64,000 nucleotides of DNA from Candidatus Dependentiae bacterium (GTDB lineage Bacteria > Babelota > Babeliae > Babelales > RVW-14). Positions within the stretch are counted from its first letter, which is position 1. Every line of letters starts with the position of its first letter. The notes under the pieces are model-generated. The model was not told the DNA's origin, made no database searches, and saw only the letters and a program-made list of their open reading frames with translations. The translations under genes and the position numbers were made by a program. Location of the stretch: contig JAFEAY010000021.1 in the NCBI GenBank assembly GCA_018266175.1, positions 124,001-188,000 on the forward strand, read 5' to 3'. This document shows, in pieces, positions 1 through 9,161 of this stretch.

Positions 1-37
1 CAATTTTGGCTCTGACGCATCGTAAGGATAATTACTC

Positions 38-1330
38 ATGTTTTTTCGTATAACTATTATTTGCTTTGCTGCATTTACAACAAGCACGCTCAACGCAGCA
101 GAAGTTCGACAAGCATCTGATGTTTTTAAAAAATGGTCTTCTTGGCAACAGGTTCTTCCTGACCATAATCTGGCACAAATATTTTGCCAAACAAATAGAG
201 CCCCAGCAATCAAGAAATGTTATGAGCACAACCTCACTAAGCTTCGACCATTTTCAGACTTTTTAACACCGCTGAGCGATAATACCATCAACAAACATGG
301 TCACCACATTTCAACAGTGCTGCCAAATATTTTTACAAACAATCTAGAGGATCTAACCACTCAAGCAGAAAATAATATCCACAATTTTATAAAGTTACTT
401 AAAGTTAATGGTTTTACCGATGTATCGAATGCCTCAATGATTGAACAAATTAATGCTCACACAGCACTTGCAGCGCTCATACTTGCACATGACAACGAAC
501 AAACTCATCTAGAACTTATGTTTGCCCTTGCAAATCGTTTTTTTGAATTCTGCTTTTCTCCGCAAACAGCACCTACATTTCAGCAGCTTTTTTTAAATAA
601 ACAAGACCATGCAATTGTCAAAATGATGTATGCAGTCATGTGGGATAAGCTTGCAGGAAGCGGCTGGAAGCATTGGCATCAAGAAAGTTTAAATGCTCTT
701 AAAGAAGAAGCCGATCACGGCAAGACGATTGTCTATCTTGCTGGAGGGAGTGACATCTATCAAATGATCCGTCATGGCATTTATTCCATCCACGTTATTG
801 ATCCACAACTCCCTACACAACCAAAATACTACGCCGACCAGTGGGATTGGCTCATTAAGAATAGCACGAGCATTAATGCTGGCTTGGGTGATAAAATTAT
901 ATTTAACGAGCTCAATATTATTATGAAGCGAACTTATTTTCATGAAACAGGAGAGTTTTTCTCTATACAACTTTCAAATGGTTCGCATGCTTACTTAGCG
1001 CAAAGCGTCACAGAATGGACCGTGTTAGATTTAGAAGAAAACATTTTGGGCAAAATAACCTTTGAACGCCGCCCAATATGTCAAAAAGATTTTAGCCTAC
1101 AAGCGAACACAACATTACTCATGTCTTTTAATGAGCTCTATTTTATTGCACTTCCACAAAACCTTGGGGGATGGGGAATTGAGCCAGCCCAATTCCCTAG
1201 AAATTTTCAGATGATTATTAAGCAACTCCGAAAACCAGTTACCAAGACGATGATTGGCGCCATGCGTAACGCAGCCCTGTTGAATGCATCTGATCTAAAA
1301 TTTATCGACTTAGGAACCTGCGTGAATTAA
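38..1330 (+). CDS. Exported protein of unknown function with a possible Rossmann-like segment
   Basis: The 430-aa product begins with a clear Sec signal peptide (about residues 1-20, ending near LNAAE). The ATG has an AAGGA ribosome site at 24-28. I do not recognise the family. Around residues 230-265 the motif YLAGGSDIYQ is followed by a hydrophobic strand ending in IDPQLP and YYADQW. This looks like the first two strands of a nucleotide- or SAM-binding fold, but the full methyltransferase motif set is not visible. The 3' end overlaps the convergent permease gene by 29 bases. An exported enzyme-like protein is the most that can be said. Confidence 0.8.
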   Translation: MFFRITIICFAAFTTSTLNAAEVRQASDVFKKWSSWQQVLPDHNLAQIFCQTNRAPAIKKCYEHNLTKLRPFSDFLTPLSDNTINKHGHHISTVLPNIFTNNLEDLTTQAENNIHNFIKLLKVNGFTDVSNASMIEQINAHTALAALILAHDNEQTHLELMFALANRFFEFCFSPQTAPTFQQLFLNKQDHAIVKMMYAVMWDKLAGSGWKHWHQESLNALKEEADHGKTIVYLAGGSDIYQMIRHGIYSIHVIDPQLPTQPKYYADQWDWLIKNSTSINAGLGDKIIFNELNIIMKRTYFHETGEFFSIQLSNGSHAYLAQSVTEWTVLDLEENILGKITFERRPICQKDFSLQANTTLLMSFNELYFIALPQNLGGWGIEPAQFPRNFQMIIKQLRKPVTKTMIGAMRNAALLNASDLKFIDLGTCVN

Positions 1331-2585
1331 GCAGCTGTGCAAGAACATAGAGTATAACACCTGCAAGCATAACAACCATAAATGGCATATACGCAAGTAT
1401 GCCATCTTGCCATAAACCTTCCGCACAAATGTAAATAAGCACTGCACAGCTTGCAAGAGCAGCAACACTTACCAATGATGCACGCAAACGGAGTGCTGAA
1501 AAAACACACAATGCGTAGGCAAGCAGTACACCAAAATCACCCACAGTAACCAATGCGTGACTCGTTTGTAACGCAAAAACTGCCGCCATCACTAAGAACG
1601 ATTGCACCAACACGCAAACCCATGGAACTCCATGTCGATTTTTAATACTTATATATGAAGAGGCTGGAATTGATCGTTCCTGTGCCATGGCATAAAGGTT
1701 CCAATTATTGTAGTAAAACATGCCGTAAAATCCGGCAAGAAATGATGTGAGGATAGAACAGAAAACAATATTGTTTCCCCACGCAATAAGATAGTGGTTT
1801 GACGTTAAACGAGGCAAAATATTAAAAAATGCATTTACTGAAGAGTCACCACTACAAACCAAAATTCCCTGAAATAAGGTATAGACTGAAACAATAATGA
1901 AAAATGATATCAAAATAGCGCGTGAACCTGCACGATGCCCACCTTTAATTTGATCGATAATGGCACAACAAGCCTCAATGCCAATATAAGCAAAAAGAAC
2001 GAATGGAATGCCCGAAAGTAAACCGCTGATATCATATGAAATTTCACCCATTACCGGAACACTGCACACCGCCGGTGCTGCAATCAAAAGCAACAAAAAA
2101 GGAATCGATTTAATGACGGTGAAAGTGATTTGTAGGCGCTCAAAAAAAGCAACGTTGAGTAAATTAAAAAGCGTGAACAGTATCACCAATAATGCATCAA
2201 CCCAAGCATCCGAGATATTCCACGCCACTAAACAAGCAGAAATATTTGCTGACTGGTGAAGCTGGTGGCTAAAGGCGTGAATAACCGCTGCGTTTCCTGC
2301 AACTGTTCCAATAAAATAACCCCAACCACTCAAAAATCCCCAGATGTTACCCAAACGCTCTTTGCTGTACACATAAATGCCGCCAGCTGTTGGATATTCT
2401 CGTGCTAACCGAGCAAGAACTAATACCAAAGGCAGCAAAAGCAAGCCACACAAAAGCCAGGCTAATGGTGCAAGCATACCACCAAGCGCTGCAATACGCG
2501 GAGCGCCTAAAAAGAAGGCGCTCCCAATTACTATATTAATATTGATAACAATAGCGATCCAAAAGGGGATCTGAGGAGATTGCAT
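1302..2585 (-). CDS. APC-family amino-acid permease
   Basis: A polytopic inner-membrane protein of 427 aa with about 12 hydrophobic segments. The first helix carries the helix-breaking glycine motif typical of APC transporters (IVIGSAFFLG, residues 18-27). It is followed by a conserved loop, REYPTAGGIYVYSKE, which matches the family's PxxGGxY signature. The family imports amino acids or polyamines by proton symport or exchange; the substrate cannot be read from sequence. It lies 5 nt downstream of a second permease. Its ribosome site (AAGGAT) overlaps that gene's stop codon, so the two are probably translationally coupled. Confidence 0.9.
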   Translation of the reverse strand: MQSPQIPFWIAIVININIVIGSAFFLGAPRIAALGGMLAPLAWLLCGLLLLPLVLVLARLAREYPTAGGIYVYSKERLGNIWGFLSGWGYFIGTVAGNAAVIHAFSHQLHQSANISACLVAWNISDAWVDALLVILFTLFNLLNVAFFERLQITFTVIKSIPFLLLLIAAPAVCSVPVMGEISYDISGLLSGIPFVLFAYIGIEACCAIIDQIKGGHRAGSRAILISFFIIVSVYTLFQGILVCSGDSSVNAFFNILPRLTSNHYLIAWGNNIVFCSILTSFLAGFYGMFYYNNWNLYAMAQERSIPASSYISIKNRHGVPWVCVLVQSFLVMAAVFALQTSHALVTVGDFGVLLAYALCVFSALRLRASLVSVAALASCAVLIYICAEGLWQDGILAYMPFMVVMLAGVILYVLAQLLNSRRFLSR

Positions 2586-2590
2586 TATCC

Positions 2591-3886
2591 TTATCCTTGC
2601 ATCTGAGATTTTCTAATTTTAAACATAGCGTACCCTGCAAGAAGACCAAGAGTTAATGGGGCAGAATAGACAAACCGCATCATAGGATCTGGGCTTAAGG
2701 TTGTCCAGTTAAAATAGTTCAAGAAAAGCCATGATGCAAAGCCAAGTTTAACAATAGCAAGTTGCAGATAGTTTCTGCTCTTCCAGTAATGAAAAAAGAG
2801 CGCAAGGAGTGTTAAGAAAAATGCAATACTAATACCTAAGCAGGTAAACGCAATAAGCGCCGCTTCAACACCAACAAACATTACTAAACAGAAAACCAGG
2901 ATGCTGTTTAAAAAGATAATCCGAATTGGACGACCATTTGCATTGGTCTCGCTCAACCATGCGGAACCGAATACAAGCTTACGACTAACCAACGAACCAA
3001 AGCTTGAAACGTTTGCAACACATGAACCATACGATGCGTTCATATAAATGAGCAAAATAGCATATGAAATTAAAGTCTGAATAACAAAGGTCAGCCCGCT
3101 ATTAAGACCCAAAAAGCGTGGAAATTCTATGGCACCAAAGGCAATAAGATTTTCGGTTCCCATGATGTACGTCATGCTCAAATGAAAGAGCGTATACAAT
3201 GCTGCGGTAATAAAAAATGCGGTCATCATGACGCGTGGAACACGAGAGGTTCCACCTTCAATTAAATGACCAATACTTGTGCAACATTCCCAGCCATTGT
3301 AAGCAAAAATTGCAAACGGTATTGTTGAGCCAACACGCAAGAGATCAGACATTGGAAATGTAAGTGATGGTGACCAGTAGAAAACAATCAACGCAACACC
3401 AAAGAAAAGAGGCATTATCTTAAAGATGGTTGCCCAACTTTGAATGCGACTAATTACTTCAATGCTCATGAGGTTGAGGAGTGCGAGCAACACAAAAAAT
3501 CCAATGTAAAAAATGACGGGATTATGCTCAACAAAGCCTATACCTATTTGTTTAATAAGCACATCTTTAATGACCATTGCCTGCGTGGAAACAGCACCTA
3601 TGTAGCCCAAGAAAAATCCCCAGATAGCAAGAAACCCTGCCGTTGGATTGATACCTTGAGAACAGTAGGTATAAAAACCACCTTCTCCTGGAAAAATAAG
3701 CGCCGCCTGTGATACGTTCCAAATAATTGGAAACAGCAAAACTGCAACAAGTGGCCAACCCAAAAATCCCCAAGTACCGGCATACTGTGCCATAAATTTA
3801 GGACCAATAAAAATACCTGCACCAATCATGATGTTCAAGCCCATCAAGACGGCTGCACTGAACGAAATCTTTCCATGTGATGACAT
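2591..3886 (-). CDS. APC-family amino-acid permease, first gene of a two-permease operon
   Basis: A 431-aa polytopic membrane protein with the APC first-helix signature IGAGIF (residues 21-26) and the loop FPGEGGFYTY. It has about 12 transmembrane segments and the family's usual length. An AAGGAT ribosome site lies 8 nt before the ATG. It is related to the downstream permease and to the one at 41014-42291, giving three APC carriers in 64 kb. This fits a cell that takes amino acids from its surroundings. Substrate is unknown. Confidence 0.9.
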   Translation of the reverse strand: MSSHGKISFSAAVLMGLNIMIGAGIFIGPKFMAQYAGTWGFLGWPLVAVLLFPIIWNVSQAALIFPGEGGFYTYCSQGINPTAGFLAIWGFFLGYIGAVSTQAMVIKDVLIKQIGIGFVEHNPVIFYIGFFVLLALLNLMSIEVISRIQSWATIFKIMPLFFGVALIVFYWSPSLTFPMSDLLRVGSTIPFAIFAYNGWECCTSIGHLIEGGTSRVPRVMMTAFFITAALYTLFHLSMTYIMGTENLIAFGAIEFPRFLGLNSGLTFVIQTLISYAILLIYMNASYGSCVANVSSFGSLVSRKLVFGSAWLSETNANGRPIRIIFLNSILVFCLVMFVGVEAALIAFTCLGISIAFFLTLLALFFHYWKSRNYLQLAIVKLGFASWLFLNYFNWTTLSPDPMMRFVYSAPLTLGLLAGYAMFKIRKSQMQG

Positions 3887-4001
3887 AAAAAAAATCCTTA
3901 TAGGTTTAAAAAATTTTACAATTACTCATGTTTTAAAGTATAGCTGAGCACCTGATTAAAACAACTAATCGTAAAGTAACACCGTAGAAAGCTCCCTTAT
4001 A

Positions 4002-4029
4002 TTGACTTATTGATCTTTTTTTCTAAAAC
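4002..4029 (+). promoter_or_regulatory. Candidate sigma-70 promoter
   Basis: TTGACT (4002-4007), a 16-nt spacer and TAAAAC (4024-4029) lie about 50 nt before the start of the first paralogue of the exported cluster. The -35 box is good and the -10 weak. Confidence 0.4.
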
Positions 4030-4078
4030 TAACCGAAGGTCGTTGGTTGTCAAAAGTCATAGGATAAGGAGATTCCTG

Positions 4079-5047
4079 ATGTCAGTATTTCGTACATATT
4101 TTAGCAGCTGTCTAGCTCTTGCAGTCTTTTCATGCGCAACAGTACAAGCAGAAAAATTTGAGTTTACGCTGCACGATTTCCAGATCAAAAAAGATTGTGC
4201 TGCTTTTGGATTAAACTTAGATGCAGAATGGCAAGCGCTCTTTGATGAAAGCGGCACTATTCAAGAAAATAATCGCTCTGAATTATTGCAAAAAATATGC
4301 AACACTTTTGAAAAAATTACTGTTGAACCGCCTAGCTCTGTAATACCATCAACTGATCATGGTTTTTCTTCTATTTTTGATTCTTTAAATTATGCGCCTA
4401 TAAGCGAGCAAAGCGCCGATCATACCACCAACAGCCAAAACTTTAATGCCCTGCTCGAAGATAAACACCAAGATCGAGTAATTAATTGTGCTGATAATCA
4501 AATTAATTACCATGCATTATTAGTAGAAATCGGTGCAAGTATTTGGAGCTATATGACTCAAGAAGCAATTACAGCTCGCTTAGAGGCTGATAGAAATGTA
4601 ACAATTGGACACTTACACATTTACATCAAACTTATTTTTGATACTGAAGAAAGAACTATTACACTTCAAACGGCACCACATGCAGCGCAAGATTGCTTTG
4701 TGATAACATACTCTCAAGAGGATCTTGCGAGTTGGGTTAGAGAAGACGATGCTTCAGAAGAGCTGGACCTAAAAGACGATCTCCTACCAGCTCCAAAGCA
4801 ATTTTTTTTAAGCTCTTCAGCTCCACGGACATCAAGAATGAGAAGCTGCTGTGGTCGTTTTACAAAATTAGCAACCTTGTCAGTCATTACCATTGGACTG
4901 GGTGTTTTGGCTAATTCATATATGAATGGCACGCTGCCTGACATGGTAGACATCGAAGCGCTCGGTGCTTATGTCGAGGAATTAGGTGTAACCGGTTACA
5001 TAGAACAACTCACTGAGTACTTTGGTAATTTAACGATTACTCAGTAA
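4079..5047 (+). CDS. Exported protein of a local paralogous family, copy 1, with C-terminal membrane segment
   Basis: A 322-aa protein of no recognised family. I chose the ATG at 4079 because AAGGAG lies 7 nt upstream and a signal peptide follows directly (cleavage near VQAEK); an upstream in-frame ATG at 4010 lacks both. After the signal comes a short conserved segment (FTLHDFQIKK, then FGLNLDAEW) shared with the next two genes. A middle region (HLHIYIKLIFDTEE, then LQTAPHAAQD) is closely matched in copy 3. Near the C-terminus a single hydrophobic helix suggests anchoring in the inner membrane with most of the chain outside the cytoplasm. Confidence 0.8.
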   Translation: MSVFRTYFSSCLALAVFSCATVQAEKFEFTLHDFQIKKDCAAFGLNLDAEWQALFDESGTIQENNRSELLQKICNTFEKITVEPPSSVIPSTDHGFSSIFDSLNYAPISEQSADHTTNSQNFNALLEDKHQDRVINCADNQINYHALLVEIGASIWSYMTQEAITARLEADRNVTIGHLHIYIKLIFDTEERTITLQTAPHAAQDCFVITYSQEDLASWVREDDASEELDLKDDLLPAPKQFFLSSSAPRTSRMRSCCGRFTKLATLSVITIGLGVLANSYMNGTLPDMVDIEALGAYVEELGVTGYIEQLTEYFGNLTITQ

Positions 5048-5131
5048 CAACTCAATTAAGTTATTACGCTTATTTTTGTGCGCTTGTCGGGGAAAACCAG
5101 ACAAGCGCCTTCTTTTTCTTGGAGATTATTT

Positions 5132-5881
5132 ATGAACACGTTATATCGAGTATTGTTTATTTTCTGCGCAGTATTTTATGCCACAACGACAACAGCTCGT
5201 GAAGCAATTAATATTAAAATAACCGATCAGCAAGTTCGACAGCTTTTCCTTGATCAAGGACTAGATATTCGTGCGCGATGGAACAACATATTTTACGATA
5301 AAGATTTTTCAAACCAAGAAGATCTGCAACGTATTGAATCGGATTTTAACCAACTGATTACAGAAATTGCAGGAATTTCTACTCGAACTTTTGATCAGGA
5401 ATCCTCAGTATCGCTTGAAGAACTAGCACAAGCTATCGGAATAAAAGATGCAAGTAATTGCACGGTAGCCATGCGCCGCCAAAGCGTGGAAAACTGCTCA
5501 TACTGCAGAAATAAGTCAGCACGAGGGATGCGCGCTCCCAAAGCATTGCATTACTACACCATTCAAAAAAACGCGGACCAAAGTTGCAATCCTCAAGAAT
5601 TTTTTAAGGTAATTTGCTTAATCACCCAATACCATCTTGAATTCGCATTGTATAAAAATATGTCACACGATTGGCAACATGCGGTTACTCAGCTTCCTCG
5701 GTTAGGAATTTTGGTCAGTACCTGCATAGATCAACCAATTTTTATGTCTGGAAATTTACCCGAAGAAAACAATTCACATATTTCAGACGATGATTCAACA
5801 ACGCATCTTGAGCAAGGAACCCCAGAGCCATCATGTTTTTCAGGGCCATGGCAAGCTTTAGTATCATTTTTTACCCGATAA
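5132..5881 (+). CDS. Exported protein of the local paralogous family, copy 2 (no membrane anchor)
   Basis: A 249-aa protein with a signal peptide (residues 1-23, ending TTTAREA). The ATG at 5132 is preceded by GGAG; the longer frame from 5078 would put a non-signal stretch in front. The mature N-terminus (ITDQQVRQLF, then QGLDIRARW) aligns by eye with its two neighbours. The middle has several cysteines including a CSYC motif, and the C-terminal hydrophobic helix of copies 1 and 3 is missing. It is the most divergent of the three. Function unknown. Confidence 0.75.
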   Translation: MNTLYRVLFIFCAVFYATTTTAREAINIKITDQQVRQLFLDQGLDIRARWNNIFYDKDFSNQEDLQRIESDFNQLITEIAGISTRTFDQESSVSLEELAQAIGIKDASNCTVAMRRQSVENCSYCRNKSARGMRAPKALHYYTIQKNADQSCNPQEFFKVICLITQYHLEFALYKNMSHDWQHAVTQLPRLGILVSTCIDQPIFMSGNLPEENNSHISDDDSTTHLEQGTPEPSCFSGPWQALVSFFTR

Positions 5882-5971
5882 AAAATCCATTCAGAATTGA
5901 CTTTCTTTGCCGATTATTTAGGCTACGAGCCAAGTATTGAAGATTTTAAAAATCACAAAAAAGGAGATGTC

Positions 5972-6778
5972 ATGTTTAAAATTGCAAAGCTTTCTTTATT
6001 TATTTTTACCATATTTTTTAGTCAAATTGCACGACTAAATGCAGATGTAATTGAAGTAGTTCTTCATGACCAACAAATTAAACAGCTCTTGGCTCAGAAT
6101 GGATTAAATTTTGATATGCATTGCGAAATGGAAGCCGCCGATAGTCATGATAAAAAAACAAGCTTAATAACACTGATCACAGTAATATTTGAGACTAAAA
6201 TATTTAATCCAAATGCTTCGTTATTCCCAGAATCTGAAGAAGATCTTGTAGCGGTTCTACGTGATGAACTTAAAATACCAGAACTGACCGAACATGAGAG
6301 TAATCAAACCAATCAAGAACTCTTTAACTCATTACTCCAAGACGTCAAAATCCATTCAAAAACAATCAGGTCAGAGCCCCACTACCAATCATTAACTCCT
6401 ATCAATGAAGATTTGCTTTCACTTGACGATTTATACAGAGCCATTGGCGATGCAATTTGCTCATATCTGTGCTTTATAGATCAAAGCTTAGCTCATCTCT
6501 ATATCAAAATTATTCTGGATACAGAGACAAACACAGTCACCGTGCAAGCAGCTCCAAACCAAAATCAAGATGGTTTTACTCGTACCTACGAAAAAGAAAC
6601 GATTGAAAATCTAGTTGCTCAAGCTGAAGGGAAAGGTGCTTACAAACTTGGCCATGAGCTCCAAGAACCTCAACGATCAGCTTTTTCCTGTTTTTCATAT
6701 GTAGCTATTCCTGTTGTTGTTGCCGCAATAAGCCTTGCAGCCTATGCAACATGTGATGAAAGCTCTGATCCACAATAG
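5972..6778 (+). CDS. Exported protein of the local paralogous family, copy 3, with C-terminal membrane segment
   Basis: A 268-aa protein starting at the ATG with AAGGAG at 5961-5966. The frame extends upstream to 5897, but the signal peptide begins here. The mature start (VLHDQQIKQLL, then NGLNFDMH) and a core (HLYIKIILDTET, then VQAAPNQNQDG) match copy 1. A hydrophobic helix near the C-terminus (IPVVVAAISLAAYAT) probably anchors it. It is followed directly by a strong terminator, so the three paralogues likely form one transcription unit from the promoter near 4002. Confidence 0.8.
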   Translation: MFKIAKLSLFIFTIFFSQIARLNADVIEVVLHDQQIKQLLAQNGLNFDMHCEMEAADSHDKKTSLITLITVIFETKIFNPNASLFPESEEDLVAVLRDELKIPELTEHESNQTNQELFNSLLQDVKIHSKTIRSEPHYQSLTPINEDLLSLDDLYRAIGDAICSYLCFIDQSLAHLYIKIILDTETNTVTVQAAPNQNQDGFTRTYEKETIENLVAQAEGKGAYKLGHELQEPQRSAFSCFSYVAIPVVVAAISLAAYATCDESSDPQ

Positions 6779-6804
6779 AGCTATTCTTCTATAAAACGCA
6801 TTAA

Positions 6805-6843
6805 AAAAGCCCACCTTAAATGAACCTCTGGTGGGCTTTTCTC
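6805..6843 (+). terminator. Rho-independent terminator of the three-paralogue unit
   Basis: Perfect 11-bp arms AAAAGCCCACC (6805-6815) and GGTGGGCTTTT (6830-6840) end in a T tract, 27 nt after the stop codon. Confidence 0.9.
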
Positions 6844-6864
6844 TTATTTGTCTACGTTGATTTA

Positions 6865-6894
6865 TTGACACTCAAGATCTGCAACTTTTATGAT
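6865..6894 (+). promoter_or_regulatory. Strong candidate sigma-70 promoter
   Basis: Consensus TTGACA (6865-6870), an 18-nt spacer and TATGAT (6889-6894, one mismatch to TATAAT) lie 45 nt before the next gene and just after a terminator. Confidence 0.65.
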
Positions 6895-6938
6895 CACATC
6901 TAGGGGAGTTTTTGTTGGGGATTTAAAAGGAGAAAATC

Positions 6939-7799
6939 ATGAAATCTCATTACTGGAAAATTTTTCGCATTGCCATGTATTGCTCAACACTCTGTATGCC
7001 ATCAGCACTTATTTGTATGGATGCAAGTGGCGATGAATTTGAAGACCATGATAATCACCATGCAATTGAAATGGATGACATGGCTGACCTTGAAGCTGGG
7101 AAGCATTTTACCTTGCAAAATACACAGGTTGCCGTTATTACCGGTGAGAGTATTGGCAACTTTATCACGCAGAATAAAAACATTTCGGTATTTAATCCAC
7201 AAAATCGAACTGCTTTAGATTTAATAAGAAACTGCAATCTCAAAGCGTTTAAAAATTTAGCCCAGCAAGATGTTATAAGAATTATTGATGGAGTAAATGG
7301 TCTTTATGAGCAAGATGTCTGTGATCAATTTGCTTTTCATCGCATAGACATGACAAGCCCATTAGCTCATGATCAAATTTTGCATGCTCTTGGAAATATA
7401 ACAGGACAATACTGGTCGCAAGATGAACGTCCTTACGGTTTTAATATTATTATTTTATTACGAAATCATACTGAGCTTTGGCTGTGCGAAATTCCATCAA
7501 AGAGCGAACTTGCAGCTATCAAAAAAAAGCGTCTTAGAGCTGGAGAAGAAGCTTCTCCATTTGAAGGAAAAGAAGCTGAAGTAGTCTCAGCAATGACAAT
7601 GTTTGAACCTCTTTTGAGTAAATTATTTCTTGAAGGCCGTTCGCAAGAAGTACAGGAACGACGCAAAGCGTGTTGGTCATGTACCAAAGGTGCAGCAGTT
7701 ATTCTTGTTATTATTATAGTTGCTGGATTTATGTTTGTTGGTGCAGCAACCGGTTTAATTGGTGCGATAAATAGCATTCAAGATAGCGCCAGTAGCTAA
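6939..7799 (+). CDS. Exported, C-terminally membrane-anchored protein of unknown function
   Basis: A 286-aa protein with a signal peptide (about residues 1-27), an acidic histidine-containing N-terminus and a long single hydrophobic helix near the C-terminus (VILVIIIVAGFMFVG). AAGGAG lies just upstream of the ATG. The gene has its own promoter and terminator. The topology resembles copies 1 and 3 of the preceding family (signal, soluble body, C-terminal helix), but I see no convincing sequence match. Just before the helix there is a basic CWSC motif (residues about 246-249). Function unknown. Confidence 0.8.
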   Translation: MKSHYWKIFRIAMYCSTLCMPSALICMDASGDEFEDHDNHHAIEMDDMADLEAGKHFTLQNTQVAVITGESIGNFITQNKNISVFNPQNRTALDLIRNCNLKAFKNLAQQDVIRIIDGVNGLYEQDVCDQFAFHRIDMTSPLAHDQILHALGNITGQYWSQDERPYGFNIIILLRNHTELWLCEIPSKSELAAIKKKRLRAGEEASPFEGKEAEVVSAMTMFEPLLSKLFLEGRSQEVQERRKACWSCTKGAAVILVIIIVAGFMFVGAATGLIGAINSIQDSASS

Positions 7800-7845
7800 A
7801 CACCGATATCAAGCTCCTACCGCCTTCTTGCAAAATTAAGAACCT

Positions 7846-7894
7846 ATGCTACGATAATTTGCGATACGAATTATCGTAGCATTCTTTATTTTTT
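7846..7894 (+). terminator. Rho-independent terminator
   Basis: Perfect 14-bp inverted repeat (7846-7859 and 7869-7882, loop TGCGATACG) followed by a T-rich run. It closes the single-gene unit upstream. Confidence 0.85.
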
Positions 7895-7954
7895 AACACT
7901 GATTTTTAATTTTGGAAGTAAGGGAATAAACAATATCGGAAGGATAATGACCCT

Positions 7955-9007
7955 ATGAAAACAACCAACATGTTACTTACCCGTGGATCAGTAATGATCG
8001 TTGCTTTGTCGCTTTTTGCAGGCTGTGGCTCATTGAGCAAATCTAAAAAAGAAGAAAAAGCTGCGCCGGTTGCAAGTACACAAAGTGCTTCATCTGAAAG
8101 TGGCGCTACGCTCTGTAGCATCAATGGCAAACCGGTTATTCATGAAGCTGATTTTATGAAAAGCATTGCCCAAGTTCTTCAAGCAAATCCTTTCTGGCGC
8201 GGTGCCGGCGGTGCAGATGCACTTCCACTTGCAATCAAACGTAAATTTCTTGATGAAATGGTTAAACAAGAACTCATTATTGCTGATGCACAAAAGAATG
8301 ATGTTGAAGCAGATCCTGCATTCCAAAAAGAACTTGAAGAGATGCTTAAGCTTGTTAAGCGCTCATTGATTGTTCAATTCTTTGAAAAGAAAATATTTGA
8401 TGGCATCGAAGTAACAGACTCTGATGTTAAAAAGCACTACAACGAAAACAAAGATCGCTATGTTAAAGTTGCTGGCGGCGTGCTTGTTTGCTCAGTAGCA
8501 TTTGATAACGATGCTGCAGCTGAAGCATTTAAAGCAAAAGCTCCTACCGATATGCAAGCATTTGAAAAACTTGCAAAACAAGAAACTGCAGGCAGCTTCA
8601 ATGATTACGGTCGCGTAAGCAAAGATGCGCGTGGTGAAGCCGGTGTTGAAATAGCTCCAAAAGCACTCAAGAGCGCGGCTCTTGCGTTGAGCGACTTCCC
8701 AGCAGTTGGCAAAGCAAAAGTAGGCAAACAATTCCATGTTTTCTGTGCTGCTGATCCAAAAGAAACTGAATTCTTTGGTCTTGATGAAATTCGCACACAA
8801 GTTGAAGGCATTTTAAAAAATAATCTCTTCAGAGACAAACTTGATGATCGTCTTAAGTCTCTTTCTGGATCATTTGAAGTTACAATCAACGAAGATTACT
8901 TCAATGAAAAAGGAAAAGAAGCTCCACAAGATGAAGCTGATCAAGGTGCTCCTTCAGTAGAAGAAATGTCACTTGAAAGTGAGATGGATGCTTCTGCAGC
9001 TGCATAA
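7955..9007 (+). CDS. PrsA/SurA-type periplasmic foldase lipoprotein
   Basis: A 350-aa lipoprotein: the signal sequence ends in the lipobox LFAGC (Cys24), so the mature protein should be lipid-anchored. The body (about residues 50-150) has the SurA/PrsA N-terminal chaperone pattern, with an opening like INGKPVIHEADF, a long helical stretch and FLDEMVKQELII. About residues 165-260 resemble a parvulin peptidyl-prolyl isomerase domain (ETAGSFNDYGRVSK, FPAVGKAKVGKQFHV), but the family's catalytic residues are not clearly conserved, so chaperone activity is safer than isomerase. It likely helps outer-membrane or exported proteins fold, as does the second such gene downstream. Confidence 0.75.
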   Translation: MKTTNMLLTRGSVMIVALSLFAGCGSLSKSKKEEKAAPVASTQSASSESGATLCSINGKPVIHEADFMKSIAQVLQANPFWRGAGGADALPLAIKRKFLDEMVKQELIIADAQKNDVEADPAFQKELEEMLKLVKRSLIVQFFEKKIFDGIEVTDSDVKKHYNENKDRYVKVAGGVLVCSVAFDNDAAAEAFKAKAPTDMQAFEKLAKQETAGSFNDYGRVSKDARGEAGVEIAPKALKSAALALSDFPAVGKAKVGKQFHVFCAADPKETEFFGLDEIRTQVEGILKNNLFRDKLDDRLKSLSGSFEVTINEDYFNEKGKEAPQDEADQGAPSVEEMSLESEMDASAAA

Positions 9008-9028
9008 ACTGATTCGATAACGAATATT

Positions 9029-9064
9029 AAAAAAGGCGGGCTTTAATGGGCTCGCCTTTTTTAG
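9029..9064 (+). terminator. Rho-independent terminator
   Basis: Arms AAAAAAGGCGGGC (9029-9041) and GCTCGCCTTTTTT (9050-9062) pair along their whole length with one G-U wobble. Confidence 0.85.
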
Positions 9065-9073
9065 TGTCTGAGC

Positions 9074-9103
9074 TTGTCAGGTAGGCCAATTATAACGTAT
9101 GCT
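9074..9103 (+). promoter_or_regulatory. Candidate promoter of the SurA-like gene
   Basis: TTGTCA (9074-9079), an 18-nt spacer and TATGCT (9098-9103), placed between a terminator and the next start codon. Confidence 0.45.
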
Positions 9104-9161
9104 AATTGCAGCCTGATAACCTATTCAGGTTTAAATAACTTCAAAGAAATTGAGGCCCATC

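Noticed and set aside
32-229. 65-aa minus-strand ORF over the first gene
   Set aside because: It is antisense to a gene with a proper signal peptide and ribosome site.
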